Made by a program: the position numbers and the translations under genes
Notes under the pieces: model-generated
Told to the model about the DNA's origin: nothing
Databases searched by the model: none
Seen by the model: the letters and a program-made list of their open reading frames with translations, nothing else
Shown: in pieces, positions 1 to 8,503 of the stretch
How positions within the stretch are numbered: position 1 is the first letter of the stretch
How the letters are laid out: each line of letters starts with the position of its first letter
Origin: Gemella haemolysans
Lineage (GTDB): Bacteria > Bacillota > Bacilli > Staphylococcales > Gemellaceae
NCBI RefSeq assembly: GCF_901873445.1
Contig: NZ_CABFLN010000008.1
Coordinates: 1 to 48,183 of the forward strand
Length of the DNA stretch: 48,183 nt
Reading direction: 5' to 3'

Positions 1-77
1 ACCGAACACAGAAGTTAAGCTCTTTAGCGTCGAATGTAGTTGGGCTTACGCCCTGTGAGACTAGAACGTTGCCAGGC
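1..77 (+). rRNA. rrf: 5S ribosomal RNA, 3' part
   Basis: The first bases match the conserved middle of bacterial 5S rRNA (CCGAACACAGAAGTTAAGCUC). The following bases run to the usual 3' end with GTTGCCAGGC. The 5' part lies outside the window. A rho-independent terminator follows directly, so this is the last gene of an rRNA operon with no tRNA genes attached downstream. The exact 3' end is placed by analogy with other 5S genes. Confidence 0.93.
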
Positions 78-85
78 AACAGTGA

Positions 86-114
86 GAGCCTTCCTTTTGG
101 AAGGTTCTTTTTTT
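86..114 (+). terminator. rRNA operon terminator
   Basis: GAGCCTTCC and GGAAGGTTC form a 9-bp stem (one G-T pair) with a TTTT loop, followed by seven T residues. It ends the rRNA transcript. Confidence 0.93.
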
Positions 115-133
115 ATACTTTATTTCATATATT

Positions 134-162
134 TTGATTTTCTTAACAAAATAGAGTATTAT
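134..162 (+). promoter_or_regulatory. Promoter of the dnaB-dnaI operon
   Basis: TTGATT at 134-139 and TATTAT at 157-162 are separated by 17 bp, a good SigA spacing. It lies just past the rRNA terminator and 32 bp before the first gene of the dnaB-dnaI transcript. Confidence 0.7.
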
Positions 163-193
163 TATATAGTAATATATTATTGGAGGTTTGGGA

Positions 194-1189
194 ATGTTTT
201 ATTTAGAGGATGAAAAGACGTTAGTGCTTACAAATGAAAATAAAAAAGATATATTGAAAGCATTAAAATTAATTAATAATATTTCAGATAATAAAAATAT
301 CAAAGTTGCTTATATAAAAATCTTAGGTAAAGTTTTAGAATTTAATAAAGCTATAGAAACTTATTATCACTCACAAAAACCAGGATACAATGAAATTTAT
401 CAAGAAAGAATCAACAATCTTGATAATAGTAGTGATGAGTTCAGACGTGTAAAAGCTGAATTAAAACCGGTATTTGATGAAAATAGTTATAGTGCAGACG
501 CAGAGAAAGAATTTAATTTAATTCTTACAAGAATTGAAAGTAGAACAACAATTCTTTTTGAAGATGAAAAAGAGTACAATTTTAATAACTATTTAATTAC
601 ATTAATTAATAATAAAAAATTGGAAGAGTTTATATGGTTAAATACTCTATATAATATTTATAAAGAAGGTAAGAGCTTAAATTCTATAGTTCAAGATTAC
701 CAAAAACTTAGCGATGTTGAGTTTTCAGATCTTTATAAAATATATCTATTTGTAACTGATTATAATATTAATAAATTACTTTTACAAAATGAATCTAAGA
801 TTATTAATAATGAGTATTTAGAGGATTTTGAATCATTTTTCAACTATATGTATGAACTTATCGATGATTTGAGAACATTTGTTGCCAAAAATGATAAAAA
901 AAATATACTAAGTTTCTCAACGAAACTAGAGAGTTATACCAATATTAATACACCGACAAAAGAAGAATTCCTAGAATGTGTTTATAAAGTTTTTAACTTT
1001 TTGAGGGCGTTTTATGAGAATGACAATGCTAAATTATTATTAGATAATATATATCCAATCTTAGTAAAATCGTTTTTCGCACCTTTAAAAAATGACGATA
1101 AGATTAAGTATGACTATAATCAAGATTTTATATATGCTTTAGAGTATACTCAAATTATTATAGAAGTTATGGATGATAAAAATGAATAA
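194..1189 (+). CDS. Uncharacterised protein upstream of dnaB
   Basis: I do not recognise this 331-residue protein. It is rich in Asn, Lys, Asp and Glu, and looks largely alpha-helical with no signal peptide, no membrane segment and no nucleotide-binding motif, so it is probably cytoplasmic. The ATG at 194 is preferred because a strong GGAGG lies 7 bases before it; a TTG at 188 in the same frame is too close to that site. The gene is first in a transcript with dnaB and dnaI: its end overlaps the start of dnaB. In Bacillus the gene at this place is nrdR, which this is not (no zinc ribbon or ATP-cone). The context suggests, but does not prove, a link to replication initiation. Confidence 0.85.
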   Translation: MFYLEDEKTLVLTNENKKDILKALKLINNISDNKNIKVAYIKILGKVLEFNKAIETYYHSQKPGYNEIYQERINNLDNSSDEFRRVKAELKPVFDENSYSADAEKEFNLILTRIESRTTILFEDEKEYNFNNYLITLINNKKLEEFIWLNTLYNIYKEGKSLNSIVQDYQKLSDVEFSDLYKIYLFVTDYNINKLLLQNESKIINNEYLEDFESFFNYMYELIDDLRTFVAKNDKKNILSFSTKLESYTNINTPTKEEFLECVYKVFNFLRAFYENDNAKLLLDNIYPILVKSFFAPLKNDDKIKYDYNQDFIYALEYTQIIIEVMDDKNE

Positions 1190-2558
1190 TACCTTCTCAG
1201 AAAAAGATTTTTATTGTGTATATAATGATTATGATATTGCAAAACGTGCTAAAGAATTAAATTTATTGTATCTTCCTTTATTAGGGAATGATGCAATAAG
1301 TCTATATCACTTTTTAGGCAGTAAGATGCTTAGTGATAAAAATCTTTCTAAGAATTATTTACATTATGATATTTTAGATAATCTTGCATTATCAAATCAT
1401 AAATTTATGGTCGCAAGAAAAAAATTAGAAGCAATGGGATTAATTCAATCTTTTTATATTGATAATGCAGGTGTTGGACAATTCGTCTATAAAATTAAAG
1501 AAGCATTAGATTTCACAACTTTTTTTAATACACCAGTATTAGCCCAATTATTAGAGAACACTCTAGGAAGTAGTGAATATAAAGAAATAGTTAATTATTA
1601 TTCATTTGATAAAGTTAGCTTTAGAAGTTTTGAAGAAATTACAGCTAAATTTTCTGATGTATTTCATTTAGAAAACCTAAATGATTTTAGTTTTGATTAC
1701 TTATCAAATAAAAACTCTTCAGGACCTAATTTCGATGAGTATTATTTTGATTTTGATAAATTAAATTATTATTTAGCAAATAGTTATCTAACTGATGTCA
1801 TATCTAATGACGATATAAAAAATAAAATTTTAGGTATTGCACATATTTATAAGATGGATCCACAAGACATGGCGAAGGCTATTGAAAAATCAGTAGAAAT
1901 TTCCAATGGTACGAGTGAAATCAATATTAAGATATTAACGGATTATATTATTCAATTAAATGTCAATGTTAGAAAACAAGAAGTTCCAACATTAGAACGT
2001 ATGGTGAATAAAAATCTTAGCAGTACAAAAGATAACCATGAAACAGAGGAAGATTTGTTTATTAAAGAAGTAGACAATACAAACTTTATAACATTCCTTA
2101 ATAAACAAAAAGGTATAGTCGTATCTAACATTGATGCTAAAAATATAAATGACCTACAAAGTAAATATAATTTTCCAACTGGAGTATTAAATATTTTATT
2201 AGAATATTCTATTAATCAAACTGGAAAAAACTCAATACCGCATATTAATTATATAGATAAAATTGCAAGTTCATGGAGTGCACAAAAACTTTTAGGTGCA
2301 AAGGATGCAATTGATTTTGTTAGAAATAATCGAAACTATAAACAAAATAATATAACTAATACTAAAAAGGTGTCTAAAAAACAAACAAATTATACAAGTG
2401 TGAAAAAAGGAAATTATGCACCGTTTCCTGAATATTTACAAAGTCGTCAAAGTAATTTCAATGGTGCAAAGAAAATAGAAGATAGAGTTGTTACAAAAGA
2501 AGACGAAGATGCATATAATAAAATGATGCAAGAATTAAATAACAAGAGGGACGTGTAG
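1182..2558 (+). CDS. dnaB: DnaB, replication initiation and membrane attachment protein
   Basis: This is the Bacillales DnaB (DnaD/DnaB family), not the DnaB helicase. It helps DnaD and DnaI place the replicative helicase at the origin and at restarted forks. The length (about 458 residues) fits the family. The N-terminal winged-helix half (residues 1-110 or so) contains the family-like segment LLYLPLLGNDAISLYHFLG. The C-terminal part contains the DnaB_2-type domain, with a Trp near the SSWSAQ segment, followed by a basic, disordered tail. Two starts are possible: ATG 1173 and ATG 1182. The second has GGAT placed about 7 bases before it and is used here, but neither site is strong. The gene overlaps the unknown gene upstream and shares one base with dnaI. 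Confidence 0.9.
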   Translation: MNNTFSEKDFYCVYNDYDIAKRAKELNLLYLPLLGNDAISLYHFLGSKMLSDKNLSKNYLHYDILDNLALSNHKFMVARKKLEAMGLIQSFYIDNAGVGQFVYKIKEALDFTTFFNTPVLAQLLENTLGSSEYKEIVNYYSFDKVSFRSFEEITAKFSDVFHLENLNDFSFDYLSNKNSSGPNFDEYYFDFDKLNYYLANSYLTDVISNDDIKNKILGIAHIYKMDPQDMAKAIEKSVEISNGTSEINIKILTDYIIQLNVNVRKQEVPTLERMVNKNLSSTKDNHETEEDLFIKEVDNTNFITFLNKQKGIVVSNIDAKNINDLQSKYNFPTGVLNILLEYSINQTGKNSIPHINYIDKIASSWSAQKLLGAKDAIDFVRNNRNYKQNNITNTKKVSKKQTNYTSVKKGNYAPFPEYLQSRQSNFNGAKKIEDRVVTKEDEDAYNKMMQELNNKRDV

Positions 2559-3442
2559 TGAAAAAATTATCTAATATTGTAGCTAGTAATACACAAGACT
2601 CATTCAAGAAGTTTATGTCAGAAAAAGTATTAAACGATTCTGAAATAATTAAATTTATTCGTGATAATAATTTCTCAAAAATTGATATAGAAAATAATTT
2701 TGAGAAGTTCTATCAGTTTTATATTTCAAAGGATAAATTACTAAATATAGAGCATAAACCAAAGTTAGTTTATAAGAATGAAGCAGTCAATATTTTATAT
2801 GAAGAGACTGAAGAATATAAACAAAAAGTAGCGAATTTAAAAACGTCGAATAAGGTAAAAACAGAATTTATACCCAAAAGAGTTTTAACATATACTTTTG
2901 AGAACTTATCAAGAAATAGAGAAAAAGGTATTTTAGCAACAGAAATAATAAAAATATGTAAAAGCATTATTAATAAACAATCAACAAGAGGTGTCTATGT
3001 TTATGGACCGACAGGAACTGGAAAAACCTACTTAATGGGATCTATTTATAACTATTTTAAACAAAATGGAAAAGAACCTGCAATCTTATATTATCCAGAA
3101 TTTATTAGAAAGATTAAGTCTAAAATAAGTAATAATAGTTATGATTTATATATCGATTTAATCAGAGATGAAGAGATACTAATAATAGATGACATCGGTG
3201 CTGAAAATATTACAGAATTTATACGTGATGAAGTACTAGGACCAATTATTAATCATAGAGAAGCTGAAAAGTTACCGACATTTTTCTCTTCTAACTTAAG
3301 TATAGATGACCTGGCAGAATTACTATCAAATGGTAAAACAACAGTAGATAGAACGAAAGCTTTAAGGATTGTTGAAAGAATACATTCGTTATGTTCTTCT
3401 CATTTTTTAGATGGTGAAAACGAAAGAGAATATTATAACTAA
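2558..3442 (+). CDS. dnaI: DnaI, primosomal helicase loader
   Basis: AAA+ ATPase that loads the replicative helicase. The Walker A motif GPTGTGKT is at residues 150-157, and the Walker B motif LIIDD ends at D211-D212. The C-terminal AAA+ core is preceded by a roughly 130-residue helicase-interacting region, and the total of 294 residues is typical. The start is GTG, sharing its G with the last base of the dnaB stop codon and preceded by AGAGGG at 7 bases, so translation is likely coupled to dnaB. A strong terminator follows, closing the operon. Confidence 0.95.
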   Translation: MKKLSNIVASNTQDSFKKFMSEKVLNDSEIIKFIRDNNFSKIDIENNFEKFYQFYISKDKLLNIEHKPKLVYKNEAVNILYEETEEYKQKVANLKTSNKVKTEFIPKRVLTYTFENLSRNREKGILATEIIKICKSIINKQSTRGVYVYGPTGTGKTYLMGSIYNYFKQNGKEPAILYYPEFIRKIKSKISNNSYDLYIDLIRDEEILIIDDIGAENITEFIRDEVLGPIINHREAEKLPTFFSSNLSIDDLAELLSNGKTTVDRTKALRIVERIHSLCSSHFLDGENEREYYN

Positions 3443-3446
3443 ATAA

Positions 3447-3494
3447 ACCAGGTACTTATAAAATTTTTATTTTATAAGTACTTGGTATTTTTTT
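3447..3494 (+). terminator. Terminator after dnaI
   Basis: ACCAGGTACTTATAAAA (3447-3463) pairs with TTTTATAAGTACTTGGT (3470-3486), 17 bp with one wobble pair, followed by a run of T. Confidence 0.93.
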
Positions 3495-3534
3495 GGTAAA
3501 AAATTCAAAAAAATTAATTTTTTTTTAGAAATTA

Positions 3535-3564
3535 GTGGAAAAAAGTGGGGAAATGTGGTAAATT
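3535..3564 (+). promoter_or_regulatory. MraZ operator boxes overlapping the division-cluster promoter
   Basis: GTGG occurs at 3535, 3545 and 3555, exactly 10 bp apart and so on one face of the helix. Known MraZ proteins bind tandem short G-rich repeats with about 10-bp phasing in front of their own gene. The last box runs into TGG-TAAATT (3556-3564), which could be an extended -10 element, with a poor -35 (TGGAAA) 17 bp before it. The boxes would then cover the promoter, which fits autorepression. A fourth GTGG at 3576 is part of the mraZ ribosome binding site. Confidence 0.7.
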
Positions 3565-3588
3565 ATAAAGGTAAGGTGGTGAGAAGTA

Positions 3589-4020
3589 GTGTTTATTGGT
3601 CAATACAATAATAAAATGGATGCCAAAGGAAGGCTTAGTATTCCAATTAAGTTCAGAGATGAACTAGGTGAAAAATTTATTATCACAAGAGGTCTAGACT
3701 CTTGTTTATTCGGCTATTCACTACAAGAGTGGCAAAAGGTGGAAAGTAAGATAAAATCACTACCTATCACTAAGAAAAATGCTCGTACTTTCCAACGTTT
3801 CTTCTTTTCTGGAGCCACTGAAGTTGAGATAGATAAACAAGGAAGAATTAACATTCCTAACGCATTAATAGAACATGCTTTTTTAGATAAAGAATGTGTG
3901 GTAAATGGTTTATCTAATAGGATAGAAATTTGGGCTAAAAATCGCTGGGAAGATTTACTTGTTGAAAGTGAAGCTAGCGTAGAAGAAATAGCAGAAGAAT
4001 TAGAAGATTTTGATTTTTAG
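3589..4020 (+). CDS. mraZ: MraZ, transcriptional regulator of the division cluster
   Basis: DNA-binding regulator with two AbrB-like repeats that assembles into rings and represses its own operon. The first repeat opens with [18 protein letters not shown] and the second contains [12 protein letters not shown]; both carry the family D-x-K/Q-G-R signature. The length of 143 residues is normal. The start is GTG, with AAGGTGGTGAG a few bases upstream. It is the first gene of the division and cell-wall cluster and sits directly behind three phased GTGG boxes that are its probable targets. The acidic C-terminal tail ([12 protein letters not shown]) is ordinary for the family. Confidence 0.96.
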   Translation: MFIGQYNNKMDAKGRLSIPIKFRDELGEKFIITRGLDSCLFGYSLQEWQKVESKIKSLPITKKNARTFQRFFFSGATEVEIDKQGRINIPNALIEHAFLDKECVVNGLSNRIEIWAKNRWEDLLVESEASVEEIAEELEDFDF

Positions 4021-4031
4021 GATGGATGAAA

Positions 4032-4967
4032 ATGTTTAAACATTATAGTGTATTATTAAATGAAGCTGTAGAAGGCTTAAATATAAAAGAAGACGGTATT
4101 TATGTAGATTGTACCTTAGGAGGAGCAGGACATAGCTTAGAGATTTTAAAACGTTTAAAAACTGGTAAACTATATGCTTTCGATCAAGATAATGTGGCAT
4201 TAGAAAATGCCAAACAAAAATTAGCTGAGTACAGTGATAAAGTTGTCTTTATTAAATCTAACTTTGTTAATTTAAAAGAAAAATTAGCAGAGCATGGTGT
4301 TCATGAAGTTGATGGTGTATTATACGATTTAGGAGTATCATCACCTCAATTAGATACACCTGAAAGAGGTTTTAGTTATAATTATGATACTAAATTAGAT
4401 ATGAGAATGGATACTGATGCAAAAATCAGTGCCTATGAAGTAGTTAATGAATACAGTTATCATGATTTGGTTAAAATATTTTATCGCTATGGAGAAGAAA
4501 ATTTTTCAAAACAAATTGCGAGAAATATTGAGAAAAAAAGAGAACAAAAACCTATTGAAACTACTTTTGAATTAGTAGAAATTATTAAAGATTCCATCCC
4601 TGCTGCAAAAAGAAGAACTGGAGGACACCCAGCTAAAAGAGTATTCCAAGCTATTCGTATTGCGGTAAATAATGAATTATCAGTATTTGAAGATTCACTT
4701 GAACAAGCGATTGAAATTGTTAGTGTAGGAGGAAGAATATCTGTTATTACATTCCATTCCTTAGAAGATAGAATTTGTAAGCAAATATTTAATTCATATG
4801 CAAAGGAAAAAGATATTCCAAAAAATCTACCAATTATGCCAGAAGAAAGTTTATCTAAATTAAAAGTAATTACGAGAAAACCTATATATCCTAGTGATAT
4901 TGAATTAGAAGAAAATAATAGATCTAGAAGTGCCAAATTAAGAGTGGCAGAAGTTCAGATAAAATAG
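4032..4967 (+). CDS. rsmH: RsmH, 16S rRNA (cytosine-1402-N4)-methyltransferase
   Basis: SAM-dependent methyltransferase (MraW) that modifies C1402 in the 16S rRNA decoding centre. Family motifs are clear: the N-terminal [13 protein letters not shown], the SAM loop [23 protein letters not shown] with the following RGFSY segment, and the C-terminal ITFHSLEDR and TRKP. The ATG at 4032 gives the usual MFKHYSVLL start and lies 6 bases after AGGATGG; the in-frame ATG at 4026 falls on top of that site. The length of about 311 residues is typical. It is co-transcribed with mraZ and ftsL. Confidence 0.96.
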   Translation: MFKHYSVLLNEAVEGLNIKEDGIYVDCTLGGAGHSLEILKRLKTGKLYAFDQDNVALENAKQKLAEYSDKVVFIKSNFVNLKEKLAEHGVHEVDGVLYDLGVSSPQLDTPERGFSYNYDTKLDMRMDTDAKISAYEVVNEYSYHDLVKIFYRYGEENFSKQIARNIEKKREQKPIETTFELVEIIKDSIPAAKRRTGGHPAKRVFQAIRIAVNNELSVFEDSLEQAIEIVSVGGRISVITFHSLEDRICKQIFNSYAKEKDIPKNLPIMPEESLSKLKVITRKPIYPSDIELEENNRSRSAKLRVAEVQIK

Positions 4968-4983
4968 AGGAGGGAAAGTTTAA

Positions 4984-5310
4984 ATGGCAACACTAAAGGT
5001 ATATAGTAGAGAATACGGAGTAAGAAAAGTACAAGAAAAAGTAAAATTTAACTTTTTGGAAAAAACAGCTTATGGAGTTTTTGTAGGAGTTATTTTACTT
5101 GCTAACGTAGTTATGTTAAACTATAAGGGAGAGATTTATTCACTACGAAGTGCTCAACAAAAAAATGATATTGTAATATCAGAAAAACAAAAAAATAACA
5201 ATGAACAAAAAGTTATGATAAACAATCTGTCATCTTACGAAAGAGTTAAAAAGATTGCTGAGACAGTAGGAATGAAAACTCAAAAAGATAGTATAAAGGT
5301 AGTGAGATAA
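4984..5310 (+). CDS. ftsL: FtsL, septal division protein
   Basis: Small bitopic division protein. It has a basic cytoplasmic N-terminus (about 30 residues), one membrane segment (around residues 33-50: GVFVGVILLANVVML), then an extracellular coiled coil (residues 55-90) that pairs with DivIC to stabilise the septal synthase complex. Sequence similarity in this family is low, so the call rests on size (108 residues), topology and position between rsmH and the transpeptidase gene. GAGGAGGG lies just before the ATG. The stop codon is immediately followed by the start of the next gene. Confidence 0.88.
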   Translation: MATLKVYSREYGVRKVQEKVKFNFLEKTAYGVFVGVILLANVVMLNYKGEIYSLRSAQQKNDIVISEKQKNNNEQKVMINNLSSYERVKKIAETVGMKTQKDSIKVVR

Positions 5311-7509
5311 TTGATAAAACTTTTTAAGAAAATATTAACTTTAAAGTTTTTGGAAGATAGAAGAAGTTTAGAAAGAAAAGATTATATCTCTCGAGAAAGA
5401 ACAAAAATTGTATTTTTTCTAATTTTTGTTTTTTTCTTTGTATGGATATTAATATTAAATATTGGACAAATGATGCTAATAGGGACTGTTAGAGGCCATA
5501 ATTTGACAGAATTAGCAGATAAAAAGTATAAGATTGACAGTAGTTTACAACCAAATCGCGGGAAAATCTTTGATAGAAATGGCAACATACTAGCTGATAA
5601 TATTGAATCTTATAAGATAGTCGCAGTAGTGTCTGATAAAGCAACTGATGATGATACGAATCCTCGTCATGTTATCGATATAGATAAAACTGCAGATGAA
5701 TTATCTAAATTTATCAAATTAGATAGAAGTAAGATAAAAGAAATACTTAATAAAAAAGGTGTTTATCAAGTGGAATTTGGTACAGCTGGAAAAGATATTA
5801 GTGTTGAAGATAAGAAAAAAATAGAAGAGTTAAAACTTCCAGGTATTGAATTTATAGCAACAACAAAAAGATATTATCCAAATGGAAGCATGCTTGGAAA
5901 CTTCTTAGGGTTTGCTCAGAATTCACCTGACAGTGATTTGATTACCGGTCGATTAGGAGTTGAAAAAACATTTGATTACTACTTAAGAGGAAAAGAGGGG
6001 CATATTACTTATGCTAAAGATGCATGGGGAAAAGTAGTTTCTAATATACCAAAAGTAGAAACCAAACCTGTAGATGGAGCGGATATCTATTTAACTATTG
6101 ATAAAAATATTCAAGGATTTATTGACAATACTTTGAAAGATATTCATGATAAATATGAACCAGAAAGTGCATTCGCGATAGCAATTAGTCCTAAAACAGG
6201 AGAAATACTAGGTTTAGGACAAACTCCAGCATTTAATCCAAATACTCAAGAAAATCTTTCAAGCGCTTGGTCGAATATATTTTATAATTCAGCCTATGAA
6301 CCTGGTTCAACTTTAAAAACTTTTACTATGTCAATAATGGTTGAAAATAATATTTATAATCCAGAAGCCTACTATAGATCTGGTTCATACAAAGTAGAAG
6401 ATGCTACTATTTTTGACTGGAATAAAACTGGATGGGGAACAATAACTCAACGTCATGGATTCCAACAATCTTCAAATACATTGATGTTAACACTTTTAAA
6501 TGAATTAGGGACTGAAAAACTAAAAAGTGGTTTAGAAAGTTTTGGATTTGGAAGAAGTACGAATTCACTTTATGGAAATGAAGCAACAGGAGATTTAGTA
6601 TTTAATAACAAAGTATCTGCTTCGACTACTGTATTTGGTCAAGGTAGTACAGTTACGGCAATGCAGATGGTTCAAGCAGAGACGGCAATTTTAAATGATG
6701 GTCAAATGTTGGCACCGTATTTCTTACAGCGAGTTCATGATAAAACATTGGATAAAGATGTTAATATTGGGAAGAAAACAGTGGTAGGAAATCCAATATC
6801 AAAACAAACAGCTGATATAATGAAAGAGGAACTATACGGGGTTGTTAATGGTTCTTGGGCACAAGGTGGTAAACGATATGCCGTGGAAAACTACAGTACA
6901 TCAGGAAAAACCGGAACGGGCGAGGTAGTGGATCCTAAGACAAGGACTTATTTTAAGAGTCCATTTAAAGTTCTGCACTCGTTTATTGGTTATGCACCAA
7001 GTGAAGACCCTCAAGTTATTTTATATGTTGGTATGAAATTACCAACAAAAGAGCTAGGAGCTAGTAGTGCATACGGGGCATCTGAGATTTTTAAACCGAT
7101 AATGGAAAATACATTAAATTATTTAAATGTAAAAAAAGCTGATGATAACAGCACTGTAAAAAGTTATCAAATGGAAAATGTTGTAGGTGAGAACGTTAAT
7201 TCAACAGTACTAAAATTACAACAAAAAACTAAAAATATTATAACAATTGGCTCTGGTAATAATATTATTGGACAATATCCTTCGGCTGATAATGTAATAA
7301 AAGAAGATGAAAGAGTATTTCTGTTAGTTTCGGATAATAATATAGTATTACCTAATTTCATAGGATGGTCTAAGATTGATGTCATAAATTATGCTAAATT
7401 AGCCGGCTTAGATATTGAAACTGAAGGGAATGGGTTTGCAAAACAACAATCAATTCCTGCGCAGAGATTTATAAAAAAAGGGGACAAGATAAAAATAAAA
7501 TTTAGTTAG
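5311..7509 (+). CDS. pbp: Class B penicillin-binding protein (septal transpeptidase) with PASTA domains
   Basis: Septal peptidoglycan transpeptidase, equivalent to PBP1 of Staphylococcus or PBP2B of Bacillus. It has a short basic cytoplasmic end, one membrane anchor (about residues 31-52), a PBP dimerisation domain (NRGKIFDRNGNILADN), and the transpeptidase domain with S333-T-L-K336 as nucleophile motif, S387-S-N389 and K533-T-G535. Two PASTA-like repeats follow (about residues 610-670 and 670-732), normally sensors of muropeptide or needed for septation. The start is TTG, directly after the ftsL stop, with AAAGG and GTGAG upstream. Length of 732 residues is normal for the PASTA-bearing type. 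Confidence 0.95.
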   Translation: MIKLFKKILTLKFLEDRRSLERKDYISRERTKIVFFLIFVFFFVWILILNIGQMMLIGTVRGHNLTELADKKYKIDSSLQPNRGKIFDRNGNILADNIESYKIVAVVSDKATDDDTNPRHVIDIDKTADELSKFIKLDRSKIKEILNKKGVYQVEFGTAGKDISVEDKKKIEELKLPGIEFIATTKRYYPNGSMLGNFLGFAQNSPDSDLITGRLGVEKTFDYYLRGKEGHITYAKDAWGKVVSNIPKVETKPVDGADIYLTIDKNIQGFIDNTLKDIHDKYEPESAFAIAISPKTGEILGLGQTPAFNPNTQENLSSAWSNIFYNSAYEPGSTLKTFTMSIMVENNIYNPEAYYRSGSYKVEDATIFDWNKTGWGTITQRHGFQQSSNTLMLTLLNELGTEKLKSGLESFGFGRSTNSLYGNEATGDLVFNNKVSASTTVFGQGSTVTAMQMVQAETAILNDGQMLAPYFLQRVHDKTLDKDVNIGKKTVVGNPISKQTADIMKEELYGVVNGSWAQGGKRYAVENYSTSGKTGTGEVVDPKTRTYFKSPFKVLHSFIGYAPSEDPQVILYVGMKLPTKELGASSAYGASEIFKPIMENTLNYLNVKKADDNSTVKSYQMENVVGENVNSTVLKLQQKTKNIITIGSGNNIIGQYPSADNVIKEDERVFLLVSDNNIVLPNFIGWSKIDVINYAKLAGLDIETEGNGFAKQQSIPAQRFIKKGDKIKIKFS

Positions 7510-7518
7510 GAGAACGAA

Positions 7519-8502
7519 ATGAGTAATTCAGATACAGTATTTGCTATATCGTTATTATTGGTAGCATTTTTTCTGACAGTGTTAATGCTACCAAGATTAA
7601 TCAAATATTTACATGTTCTAAAATTTGGACAAGCAATTAGAGAAGAAGGCCCACAAAGTCATATGCATAAAAAAGGTACTCCAACAATGGGAGGAATATC
7701 TTTTATAGTTTCAATAGTAATTTCACTTATTATTGCAATGATCTTGGATAGTGGAAACATTCAATATTATATTTTATTCATTTATACAACTATCTCATTT
7801 TCAATTATTGGTTATATAGATGATATGCTTATCGTAGTTAAGAAGAAAAATGATGGACTTGCTCCAAGAAAAAAATTAATGCTACAAATACTATTTTCTG
7901 TAATATTTTATATCTTAGTTACATTTATTTATAAAGATATAAATTATATACATATTCCAGGATTAGATTATAATCTTAATATTTCATATTTATATCTAAT
8001 CTTCTTAGTATTTTGGCAAACAGGATTTTCTAATGCGGTTAATTTAACTGATGGATTAGACGGTCTAGCAACAAGTGTTACAATTATTACCACTAGTACA
8101 TTTGCTTTATTAGCGTATAAGGAAAATAATTTTCCTGTATTAGTTTTCTGTTTGACTATAGTTGGAGCACTTTTAGGATTTTTATTATTTAATAAAAATC
8201 CAGCAAAAATCTTTATGGGGGATACTGGATCTTTAGCTTTAGGAGGAATTTTAGCAGCGATTTCAGTAATCCTGCATAAAGAGATAGCATTCTTATTTAT
8301 AGGTTTAGTATATATACTTGAGACTTTATCTGTAATAATTCAGGTGGCTTACTTTAAAAAAACAGGTAAAAGAATTTTTAAAATGTCACCGTTACATCAC
8401 CATTTTGAGTTATCAGGATATGGCGAAGTAAAAACTGTGTATATTTTTGTTGCTATAGCAGTGGTATCATCAGCTATAGGATACTTTATAGGGGTTATTT
8501 AA
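7519..8502 (+). CDS. mraY: MraY, phospho-MurNAc-pentapeptide transferase
   Basis: Polytopic membrane enzyme that moves phospho-MurNAc-pentapeptide from UDP to undecaprenyl phosphate, making lipid I. Conserved motifs are present: HKKGTPTMGG near the N-terminus, the Asp pair in YIDDMLI, NAVNLTDGLDGLA, and FMGDTGSLALGG, as well as the C-terminal MSPLHHHFEL. About ten hydrophobic segments and 327 residues fit the family. AGGAG is well placed before the ATG, and murD begins one base after the stop. Confidence 0.97.
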   Translation: MSNSDTVFAISLLLVAFFLTVLMLPRLIKYLHVLKFGQAIREEGPQSHMHKKGTPTMGGISFIVSIVISLIIAMILDSGNIQYYILFIYTTISFSIIGYIDDMLIVVKKKNDGLAPRKKLMLQILFSVIFYILVTFIYKDINYIHIPGLDYNLNISYLYLIFLVFWQTGFSNAVNLTDGLDGLATSVTIITTSTFALLAYKENNFPVLVFCLTIVGALLGFLLFNKNPAKIFMGDTGSLALGGILAAISVILHKEIAFLFIGLVYILETLSVIIQVAYFKKTGKRIFKMSPLHHHFELSGYGEVKTVYIFVAIAVVSSAIGYFIGVI

Positions 8503-8503
8503 A

